Below, one piece after another: positions 7,745 to 14,977 of a DNA stretch of 64,000 nucleotides. Position numbers and translations under genes: made by a program. The stretch covers positions 682,001 through 746,000 of the forward strand of contig CAWFUH010000017.1 of the NCBI GenBank assembly GCA_963818855.1, written 5' to 3'. Position 1 is the first letter of the stretch. Each line of letters opens with the position of its first letter. Source of the stretch: Bog-159 sp963818855. Its GTDB lineage: Bacteria > Acidobacteriota > Terriglobia > Bryobacterales > Bryobacteraceae. Under the pieces are notes generated by a model. It searched no databases. It was not told the DNA's origin and saw only the letters and a list, made by a program, of their open reading frames with translations.

Positions 7745-10700
7745 ACGGGCAACGGACCCTCGGTCCCGCGGGAAAGTTCGCCCGCGCCTGGATCGGGTCG
7801 AAACTGACGCCGCTGGTGATCGCCGGCTCCCTGCTGTTGGGAGCTTTCGCGGTGTGGAAGCTGCCCCGCGAAGAAGAGCCGCAGATCATCGTCCCGATGG
7901 TGGATATCTTCGTCCGCATGCCGGGTGCGTCGGCGCGTGAAGTCGAAGAGCGCGTCACCAAACCGATGGAGAAGCTGTTGTGGGAGATCCCGGGCGTGGA
8001 GTACATCTACTCGACCTCCAGCCCCGGCATGTCCACGGCCATCGTGCGCTTCCTGGTTGGGCAGGACGAAGAGAAGAGCATTGTGCGGCTGAATCAGAAG
8101 CTCAACGCGAATCTGGACCTGATCCCGCCCGGAGCGTCCCCTCCGTTGGTGAAGCCGCGCTCCATCGACGACGTACCCATTCTGGCGCTCACCTTCTGGA
8201 GCAAACGGTATGGCGATTTCGAGCTGCGCCGCATCGCCGCGCAAGTGGATGACACCATCAAGCAGACGCCGGACGTTTCGGCCGTGGCTCTGATCGGCGG
8301 CCAGCGCCGCGAGATTCGCATTACGCTGGACCCAACCCGCCTCGGCGCTTACAACCTATCACCGTTGCAGGTGGCGGGAGCGTTGGGCCTTTCGAACCGC
8401 CGGCTGCCGTCGGGTGAATTTGCGCGCGGCAATCGGCAGTATCTCCTGGAGACCGGCCAGTTCCTGCGCACCGCCGAGGACGTGCGCAACGTGGTGGCCG
8501 GAGTGACGAATGACAAACCCATCTTCGTGCACGATGTCGCGGAGGTGACCGATGGCGGCGAGGAGCCGTCCCAATACGTGCGCTTCTCCGACGGCAAGGG
8601 TTTCTACCCGGCGGTAACCATCGCCGTTTCGAAGCGCAAGGGAACCAATGCCGTCACCGTGGGTGAGGACGTTCTGCATCGCCTCGAGCCGTTGTGCGGC
8701 GCAGTCGTCCCATCCGGCGTAGAGATGACCATCACCCGGAATTACGGGGACACCGCCAAAGAGAAATCGAACGAACTTTTGTGGCACATGCTGATCGCCG
8801 TGATTGGGGTGAGCGTCTTGGTCGCTATTACCTTGGGCCTGCGCGAATCGCTCATCGTATTTATCGCGATCCCGGTCACGCTGGCACTGACCCTCACCGT
8901 TTTCTATCTCTATGGCTACACGCTGAACCGGATTACGCTGTTCGCCCTGATCTTCTCCATTGGCATCCTGGTGGACGACGCCATCGTGGTGGTGGAGAAC
9001 ATCGTACGCCACTGGCGGATGCCGGCCAATCGCGCCCGGCCGCCATTCGAGGTCGCCATCGAGGCGGTGGACGAAGTCGGAAATCCCACGATTCTGGCCA
9101 CGCTGGCCGTGGTCGCCGCGATTCTGCCGATGGCCTTCGTCGGAGGGTTGATGGGACCGTACATGCGGCCCATCCCGATCGGCGCCACCTCCGCGATGCT
9201 TTTCTCGTTGCTGGTGGCCTTCATCGTGACACCATGGGCCGCCGTGCGCATCCTCAAGCCGGGCGGGCACCAGCAGGGCGAGCGCGAGGACTTCGTTACA
9301 CGGCTGTACCGGCGCTTCATGGGCAGCCTGCTGCACCGCGCGATCCTGCGCTGGAGCTTCCTCGGAGGCGTGGTGTTCCTGCTGCTGGCCGCCGTCTCGC
9401 TGTTCTACTTCGGATTCGTCAAGGTGAAGATGCTGCCGTTCGACAACAAGAGCGATTTCCAGGTGATCGTCGACATGCCCAACGGCACCACGCTCGAAGA
9501 AACGGCGCGGGTGACGCAGTTGCTCGCCGAAGAGACGCAGAAGCAGCGTGAGGTGGTCAACGTCGCCACTTATGTGGGCACGGCGTCGCCCTACAACTTC
9601 AACGGACTGGTGCGTCACTACTACCTGCGCCGCGGGCCGAATGTCGCGGATATTCAGGTGAATCTGCTGCCGAAGGGCGCGCGCGATCTGCAAAGCCACG
9701 AGATCGCCAAGCAGGTGCGCCAGCGCATTCAGCCAATCGCCGAGCGCTTTGGAGCGCGCATCAAGGTGGCCGAAGTGCCGCCCGGTCCCCCGGTGCTCGA
9801 GACGCTGGTCGCGGAAGTGTACGGTCCGGCGATGGACCGAAGGATCGCGCTGGCGCGGCAAATCCGGAATCTGTTTCAGCAGACCAAGGGCGTCGTGGAC
9901 GTCGATTGGTACGTGGAAGACGATCAAGCGAAGTACAGCTTGTCCGTCGACGAGGAAAAAGCGGCCATCAATGGGATCTCCGAGGACGATATAGCACGCG
10001 CCATGCAGGTGGCCTCAGCCGGTTACGAGGCTGGCCTCCTGCATCAAGATGCGGAGAAGGAGGATGTCCCGCTGACAATACGACTGGACCGCGCCACGCG
10101 GTCCGATCTCGATCGCATCCGAGGCCTCAAGATCGGCGGGCGCAACGGACGCCAGGTGGCGCTCGGGGAACTGGTGCATGTCGAGAAGGCCATCGAGGAC
10201 AAGAGCATCTATCACAAGAACCTGATGCCGGTGACCTACGTGATAGCCGATATCGCGGGAGAGATCGAGAGCCCGGTTTACGCGGTTCTGAAGCTTGGCC
10301 CGGAGATCGATAAAATCCGGATTCCGGAAGGCTACCAGATCGAGCAGCACATGGCGGCGCTGCCTTCCGATCCCGGCCGCTATTCGATGAAGTGGGATGG
10401 CGAGTGGCACATCACGTACGAGGTCTTTCGCGACCTGGGCATCGCGTTCGCGGCGGTGCTGATTCTGATCTATGGGCTGGTGGTCGGCTGGTTCCAGTCA
10501 TTCCTGACGCCGCTGATCATTATGGCCGCGATCCCCTTTTCGCTGGTCGGCATTCTGCCAGCGCACGGCCTGCTGCATGCCTTCTTCACGGCCACTTCGA
10601 TGATCGGCTTCATTGCCGGGGCGGGCATCGTGGTGCGGAACTCGATCATCCTGGTGGACTTCATCGAGCTACGCCTGGCCGAGGGCATGCCGCTGGACGC

Positions 10701-10911
10701 AGCCGTGATCGATGCGGGAGCGGTTCGCTTCCGTCCCATGATGCTCACCGCCGCCGCCGTGGTGGTTGGCTCTTCGGTGATCCTGTTCGATCCCATTTTC
10801 CAAGGCTTAGCCATTGCGCTGATGGCCGGCGAGATCGCCTCGCTGTTGCTTTCGCGCATGACTGTTCCAGTTCTGTACTATCTGTTCAACAAGAGAAGGA
10901 AGGTCGCATGA
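7741..10911 (+). CDS. RND efflux transporter permease (AcrB/HAE1-like)
   Basis: 1056 residues, full length for the family, with a GTG start overlapping the adaptor stop by 4 nt. A first membrane helix (residues about 22-40) leads to the large periplasmic porter domain; TM2-TM6 begin near residue 345, with the proton-relay pair in GILVDDAIVVVEN (Asp412 and Asp413). A second porter loop and the last five helices (from about 900) complete the RND duplication. The Asp pair is as in drug-type (HAE1) pumps, so the exported substrate is probably a hydrophobic or amphiphilic compound. The gene is part of the operon 5250-11099. Confidence 0.93.
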   Translation: MNGQRTLGPAGKFARAWIGSKLTPLVIAGSLLLGAFAVWKLPREEEPQIIVPMVDIFVRMPGASAREVEERVTKPMEKLLWEIPGVEYIYSTSSPGMSTAIVRFLVGQDEEKSIVRLNQKLNANLDLIPPGASPPLVKPRSIDDVPILALTFWSKRYGDFELRRIAAQVDDTIKQTPDVSAVALIGGQRREIRITLDPTRLGAYNLSPLQVAGALGLSNRRLPSGEFARGNRQYLLETGQFLRTAEDVRNVVAGVTNDKPIFVHDVAEVTDGGEEPSQYVRFSDGKGFYPAVTIAVSKRKGTNAVTVGEDVLHRLEPLCGAVVPSGVEMTITRNYGDTAKEKSNELLWHMLIAVIGVSVLVAITLGLRESLIVFIAIPVTLALTLTVFYLYGYTLNRITLFALIFSIGILVDDAIVVVENIVRHWRMPANRARPPFEVAIEAVDEVGNPTILATLAVVAAILPMAFVGGLMGPYMRPIPIGATSAMLFSLLVAFIVTPWAAVRILKPGGHQQGEREDFVTRLYRRFMGSLLHRAILRWSFLGGVVFLLLAAVSLFYFGFVKVKMLPFDNKSDFQVIVDMPNGTTLEETARVTQLLAEETQKQREVVNVATYVGTASPYNFNGLVRHYYLRRGPNVADIQVNLLPKGARDLQSHEIAKQVRQRIQPIAERFGARIKVAEVPPGPPVLETLVAEVYGPAMDRRIALARQIRNLFQQTKGVVDVDWYVEDDQAKYSLSVDEEKAAINGISEDDIARAMQVASAGYEAGLLHQDAEKEDVPLTIRLDRATRSDLDRIRGLKIGGRNGRQVALGELVHVEKAIEDKSIYHKNLMPVTYVIADIAGEIESPVYAVLKLGPEIDKIRIPEGYQIEQHMAALPSDPGRYSMKWDGEWHITYEVFRDLGIAFAAVLILIYGLVVGWFQSFLTPLIIMAAIPFSLVGILPAHGLLHAFFTATSMIGFIAGAGIVVRNSIILVDFIELRLAEGMPLDAAVIDAGAVRFRPMMLTAAAVVVGSSVILFDPIFQGLAIALMAGEIASLLLSRMTVPVLYYLFNKRRKVA

Positions 10912-11099
10912 ACATAGATCGTTACCTCCGTATGATCGCAGGCGTGTTCGTCATGTTCACCCTTGCGCTGGGCTATTGGGTGAACCCGTATTGGTATCTG
11001 TTCACGGCATTCGTCGGACTAAACCTGTTCCAGTCGGCTTTTACAAACTGGTGTCCGATGATGGTTGTTCTTCGGAGGTTGGGTGTCCGAGCTAACTGA
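10908..11099 (+). CDS. YgaP-like (DUF2892) small membrane protein
   Basis: 63 residues, start ATG at 10908 overlapping the permease stop by 4 nt (ATGA), with AAGGAAGG upstream. The sequence NIDRYLRMIAGVFVMFTLAL, then GYWVNPYWYLFTAFVGLNLF and a conserved FTNWCPM is the usual pattern of DUF2892 proteins (two membrane helices, with a cysteine at the end of the second). Such proteins are often found with rhodanese or redox genes. Translational coupling to the pump suggests co-production; its role there is unknown. Confidence 0.85.
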   Translation: MNIDRYLRMIAGVFVMFTLALGYWVNPYWYLFTAFVGLNLFQSAFTNWCPMMVVLRRLGVRAN

Positions 11100-11202
11100 G
11101 ATCATACTCAATTCGCGATACGTCTGCCGAAAGCCCGAATCCTCGCACCGGACGCTTGTGCCTACCCAAACCCCGTCTGAACCTGACGAGGTTTTCGCTA
11201 CG

Positions 11203-11412
11203 TCACACAGGGACATCGGGCGGGCAAGGCATGTTATCGTATGACAGCGAGACACCCCTATCGGTCCAGCCCATGACCGCCTGAAATGCGTCATGCAGAC
11301 AGCACAGGAGCATCGTGCTCGGAACCTGGATACACCGCCAGATCGGACGTTCGATGCCGAGGAGCGTGATCTTCAGTTGGTAAATGGACGGCTTGGCGGT
11401 CGGGGCAGGCAT
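11203..11412 (-). pseudogene. Truncated pRiA4b ORF-3-like protein
   Basis: The first 50 residues (IYQLKITLLGIERPIWRCIQ, VPSTMLLCCLHDAFQAVMGW) match the N-terminus of the plasmid pRiA4b ORF-3 family, which is common near mobile elements and is about 180 residues long. Here the frame stops after 69 residues. Remains of the C-terminal region (FGLSADVSRIEYDL-like) are visible in another frame at about 11100-11160. The gene is thus deleted internally or frameshifted. The function of the family is unknown. Confidence 0.6.
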
Positions 11413-11430
11413 GACCCAGTTGCTACGACA

Positions 11431-11754
11431 TCAGCGCAATCTATGGATGAGGACGATCATGATCTCTAGGGCAATGAGTAAGCTGAAACCTTTAATGTTA
11501 TTCCTCGCCAGCCACTCAGGGAGATAGATGTCGAAATTGGCTTTCCTGTCCATAGTGTACTTCGCCATCACGTCAGTGAGCGGGCAGTGCCAGGAGTTCA
11601 CCGCAATTACGACGATTTCACTGCCAAGTAGAGTTACGGAAACAACAAACCACGTATTGAAACTACCGACGAATGCCCAATAGAAGGCTGTGACATTGGC
11701 GATGGCCATGACGATCCAGATAATCGTATGGACAGTCTTGAGAAAGGTTAGCAT
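11431..11754 (-). CDS. Small conserved membrane protein with CPLT motif
   Basis: 107 residues; start ATG at 11754 preceded by AAGGAC at a good distance. There are three predicted membrane segments: about 6-28, 34-52 and 89-105. Between the second and third lies SWHCPLTDVMAKYTMDRKAN then FDIYLPEWLARNNIK. A W-x-CPLT motif between helices is shared with uncharacterised DUF2784-like membrane proteins, but I cannot place it in a named family with certainty. No neighbour suggests a role, and flanking sequence is decayed on both sides. Confidence 0.55.
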   Translation of the reverse strand: MLTFLKTVHTIIWIVMAIANVTAFYWAFVGSFNTWFVVSVTLLGSEIVVIAVNSWHCPLTDVMAKYTMDRKANFDIYLPEWLARNNIKGFSLLIALEIMIVLIHRLR

Positions 11755-12017
11755 TCGTCCTTCGGCGTTGCCGAATCGCCCCTCCCGCGTGCCGATCTAT
11801 GGTCCCAGACCGGACAATGTTCGCATTGGACACAGTATCGTAGCACTATCGACAGCGGTTGGCGATTCAGCGGATCAAGATTGACTACGCCGACCAAAGT
11901 GATCGCAAGAATCGGTCACAAGCTACCCCCACATCCTTCACGGCACTCGTTTGGTCCCTCCCCATCCGACAAGCCGCCAAGGAAGATGGCGACGACAAGT
12001 GAGAAAATCGAATCACA

Positions 12018-12260
12018 GTGCCCCTTCCCCACTTTGAAGCGATGCCATTGAAAATTCTTCGTGAGCCATTCGATAACCCAGACTGGCAGGTTGAAATCAA
12101 GTACGATGGATTCCGGGCGCTGGCCTATATTGAGCATGGTTCCGTTCGGCTCGTCTCCCGCAAAGGGAACGTCTACAAATCCTTTGACGCCCTCTGCAAC
12201 AACATGGCCGAGTGCATCCGAGTTGAGAATGCGATCCTGGACGGCGAGATTGTTCAGCTT
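12018..12260 (+). pseudogene. N-terminal fragment of an ATP-dependent DNA ligase
   Basis: The fragment reads LPHFEAMPLKILREPFDNPD, then WQVEIKYDGFRALAYIE and ENAILDGEIVQL. KYDG is the adenylation motif I of ATP-dependent ligases (the lysine takes the AMP), and DGE(I/L)V is motif III. This is the layout of the LigD-type ligase domain used in bacterial end joining. The match stops abruptly at about 12255, where the antisense of an IS110-type transposase begins, so about two thirds of the domain is missing. The frame runs on to 12362 with unrelated residues. Not functional. Confidence 0.78.
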
Positions 12261-12261
12261 G

Positions 12262-12603
12262 TCTGCGGTCGCTCTTGGCGCCGGAAGGCGCGAAGGTCTC
12301 CCGATAGCGCGCTGCAGTGGTGGGTGGACCGGGAACAATACCAGGTGCGGGGTACTTGGTAAGCATATACACCAGCGGCCCACGAGTCTGCTCCAGAATC
12401 ACCGCGATGGGCTGGCCGCCAAAACGCTGCCGCAGATTGGCCGCCCACACCTCCACCGCTTCCGGGGTGCTGTCCAACTCCCCGTCCTCCGCCTGCCGGC
12501 TGCCCGCCGGGAGGAGTCGCCAGAAATTCTTCTGGTCGGCCCAGTCCATGGCGGCAGACGCGGCCCATTCCGGTTCCGACAACGCTGCTACTGCATGCGA
12601 CAT
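12262..12603 (-). mobile_element. IS110-family transposase N-terminal remnant
   Basis: From an ATG at 12603 the frame reads MSHAVAALSEPEWAASAAMD, WADQKNFWRLL, then AANLRQRFGGQPIAVILEQT and YRETFAPSGAKSD. This is the DEDD-type N-terminal domain of IS110-family transposases; the first Asp of the motif is in 'AMDWADQK' and the Glu is in 'LEQT'. The family normally continues SGAKSDPxDA and on for about 300 residues; here it ends at KSD, exactly at the junction with the ligase fragment. No bridge RNA or element ends could be identified. Confidence 0.75.
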
Positions 12604-12794
12604 GTTGCCAATCCTCCTTTCTGGAACCGGCAGGTCCTGGCTCCTAACGAAAGCCTTATAGGAGTCTAGGAGCAGACGTCTTCTGAGTATTCGGAACAAC
12701 CCGTCGGGCAAGGTCTGACAAACAGCCCTGGTAGCTGTGGCATTCGTAGCCTCGCGCGGAACGTAGAATCTGCAAGTTGCAGATTCCGGAGGGT

Positions 12795-12823
12795 GGTAGC
12801 GGGTTCGAATCCATCCCTCACCG
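12795..12823 (+). other. Possible 3' tRNA fragment (T-loop)
   Basis: The string GGGTTCGAATCC followed by CCTCACC-G has the shape of a T-arm and acceptor end, most like a tRNA-Ser 3' part. The T-stem pairs poorly and no matching D-arm or anticodon arm lies upstream, so it is at best a decayed fragment. A perfect 8-bp hairpin (AATCTGCA/TGCAGATT) sits just before it at about 12768-12786. Confidence 0.3.
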
Positions 12824-13091
12824 TCCCACCCTCCTATCGCCTCCTACCCTGCGCAAGAATCGCTGCACGATAATTGTCCGCAACAAACTGAATCTAATAG
12901 TGTTACGAGACTCCACTGTGACACCTGGATGCCCTGACGGCGTCGACGATCAAAGTGTCACTAGTTTGTCACTACAGCCGGGTCAAAACGCGTGAAATCG
13001 AGTGAAATCAGGTGAGATCGAACACGGCCACAAGTCTTTGGCTGGCAAGAGGTTATCTTGTATTTTGTGCTACCTGCAAAAATGGCCGAAA

Positions 13092-13134
13092 CGGTTTTCA
13101 AGACCGCCGCCTTCAACCACTCGGCCATTCCTCC
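13092..13134 (-). other. 5' half of a tRNA-Ser(UGA), truncated after the anticodon stem
   Basis: Read on the minus strand the segment starts GGAGGAATGGCCGAGTGG, continues TTGAAGGCGGCGGTC and has the anticodon loop CTTGAAA (anticodon UGA, Ser), then ACCG. Acceptor 5' strand, D-arm and anticodon arm are those of a serine tRNA. The variable arm, T-arm and acceptor 3' strand are missing; the following bases do not contain GGTTCGAATCC. It cannot give a functional tRNA. Serine tRNA genes are frequent integration sites, so it may mark one end of a lost element. Confidence 0.7.
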
Positions 13135-13347
13135 GTTTTTTATCTTACCCGATTTCATTGTGTTAAGGCTGCGAAGGAACAGTCGCTCGCCCGAGTGCTC
13201 GCCCCGAGTACTTGACCCCGGCAAAAAGGTCGGTGTACCCGGCGGCCGGCCAGCAGGCTAAAATGATGAAAGATCCGAAACGGCCTCGCAAGATTACGCC
13301 GCCCGTTCCAGAGCCTCTGGCGACCTTCGGAAAACTGCGGAGATGGA

Positions 13348-14100
13348 ATGACCTTTTGCTTAGGAATCACTGTTGAAGATGGGCTGGTCGGCCTCGCCGA
13401 CACACGAGTACTTTCAGGCAGTGAATCGTTGGTTGCAAAGAAAGTGGCCACTTATCAGGGGCCCGGCTTCTCGTTCTTTATCATGATGTCGGGCCTGCGC
13501 TCTTTGCGGGACAAGGCTCTCCTTTATTTTGAAGAGGACTATACGCGCAAGATCGAGGCGCGCGACCGGCTCTTCAAGGTCGTGAACCTCTTTGCGGGCG
13601 AGGTGCGCCGGCTGGCGGAGGAAGAGGGACCGTCGCTACGCCAGGCCGACTTCAACTTCAATATTCACGCTTTGGTGGGAGGGCAGATGTCGGCGGACTC
13701 GGCGCACCAGTTGTTCCTGGTTTATCCGGAGGGCAACTGGGTGGAGATTGGCCCCGACACGCCATACCAGATTATCGGAAATTCCGGTTTCGGCAAGCCG
13801 ATTCTCGAACGCTCGCTGACTCACGACGATGCGATTCTCTATGCCTTTAAGCTCGGCATTCTGGCGTTCGACGCGACTCGTCTGTGCGCGGCAAATGTCG
13901 ATTTCCCAATCGATCTGCTCCTTTATACACGGGGGAGTTTCGACCTGGTAGAACACCGCTTCGAACGCAAAGATCTGGTACAGATCTCAGACTGGTGGCA
14001 GGAACGGATGCGGTGCGCCGTAAACGAACTACCCTCCGAATGGGTCGAGAAAGCCTTCTCAAAACTAGCGGGAAGAAAGCAGCGCGTGCCTAACTCGTAG
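13348..14100 (+). CDS. Anbu-type proteasome-like peptidase
   Basis: 250 residues beginning MTFCLGITVEDGLVGLADTR. Removal of Met1 would expose Thr2 as the N-terminal nucleophile, as in proteasome beta subunits and in Anbu; the GLADTRV strand carries the conserved Asp, and a lysine (KKVATY, about residue 31) fills the third catalytic place. Length and the GNSGFGKPIL and LGILAFDATR motifs fit Anbu, the ancestral beta-like subunit that assembles into open helical or ring structures in the cytoplasm. The gene faces a seven-gene set of ATP-grasp, alpha-E and transglutaminase proteins, the known genomic partners of Anbu; its 3' end overlaps that of the neighbouring transglutaminase gene by 11 bp. 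Confidence 0.92.
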   Translation: MTFCLGITVEDGLVGLADTRVLSGSESLVAKKVATYQGPGFSFFIMMSGLRSLRDKALLYFEEDYTRKIEARDRLFKVVNLFAGEVRRLAEEEGPSLRQADFNFNIHALVGGQMSADSAHQLFLVYPEGNWVEIGPDTPYQIIGNSGFGKPILERSLTHDDAILYAFKLGILAFDATRLCAANVDFPIDLLLYTRGSFDLVEHRFERKDLVQISDWWQERMRCAVNELPSEWVEKAFSKLAGRKQRVPNS

Positions 14101-14977
14101 TTTCCGAAAGCGGCATCACGTCGACCGCCACGCGCAATTCATGCCTGGCGCCGCCGAGGAGGACACCGTAGATGGGACTGACATCGCTGTAATCGCGGCC
14201 CCATGCCACGGTGATATGACCGTCCGAGGTTACGCAATTGTTAGTGGGATCGAAGTCCACCCATCCGGTCCCGGGGCACCATGCCGAGCACCATGCATGC
14301 GAGGCATCCGCGCCTATCAAACGTGGGCGGCCTGGTGGCGGCATAGTGCGCAAATAGCCGCTGACGTAACGTGCCGGCAGGCCGAGGGAACGCAGGCACC
14401 CGATCTGGAGGTGCGCGAAGTCCTGGCACACGCCGCGGCGCTTTTCGAAAAACGTCTGTACCGGGGTCGCGACCTCGGTGGCCTTCTTGTCAAAGCGGAA
14501 ATCCCGGTGGATCCTGCGCGTGAGGTCGAGTACCCCCGCCAGTAGCGGACGCCCTTCAGGAAACGACTGACGCGCATATTCGGCCAACGCCGGACTGGAC
14601 CCCACGCGGGGGGTGTCGAAAACGAACTGCCAGGCGTCTAGAATATCGTCACTGGGCTCGCCTGCCAGAGCGTTCGGAACGGTCTCCCAGGGAGGAGTTG
14701 CGGAAAAGTCCGGTGGTTCGATGGCAGTCACTTCCAAGGTACTGTCGGCCTCCACCACCAGGCACTCGTGCGCTTCGTGCAGTGTGAAGCTGGTCAGGGT
14801 GTTGCCGAAGTAGTCGGCGTGGGTGGGGGTGGCCGTCGGCGCGGGCAGGATCGTCAAGCGGCTTTCCCGGCACGTTTGTTTCTGAAGACTGCGCGGAGTC
14901 AGTCGTACGATGTGATGCGATACGGAGACCGGATCCTCGTAGTCATACGTGGTTTTATGGCGCACGCGATAGGTCAC
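14090..14977 (-). CDS. Transglutaminase-like cysteine protease family protein (last gene of the Anbu-associated operon)
   Basis: 295 residues from a GTG at 14977 that overlaps the stop of the upstream gene (GTGA). Longer readings would start inside that gene and add non-homologous residues, so this start is preferred. The N-terminal beta domain (YRVRHKTTYDYEDPVSVSHH, IVRLTPR) is typical of the COG1305 proteins, and the transglutaminase core has Cys184 (GVCQDFAHLQ), His227 (ASHAWC) and Asp243 (WVDFDPTNN). It may cleave or form isopeptide or amide bonds. It ends convergently with the Anbu gene. Substrate unknown. Confidence 0.9.
   Translation of the reverse strand: MTYRVRHKTTYDYEDPVSVSHHIVRLTPRSLQKQTCRESRLTILPAPTATPTHADYFGNTLTSFTLHEAHECLVVEADSTLEVTAIEPPDFSATPPWETVPNALAGEPSDDILDAWQFVFDTPRVGSSPALAEYARQSFPEGRPLLAGVLDLTRRIHRDFRFDKKATEVATPVQTFFEKRRGVCQDFAHLQIGCLRSLGLPARYVSGYLRTMPPPGRPRLIGADASHAWCSAWCPGTGWVDFDPTNNCVTSDGHITVAWGRDYSDVSPIYGVLLGGARHELRVAVDVMPLSETTS

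Noticed and set aside
8359..9927. 522-codon open frame on the minus strand within the RND permease gene
   Set aside because: It overlaps the best part of the permease; its His/Asp/Gln-rich sequence has no domain and reflects codon bias.
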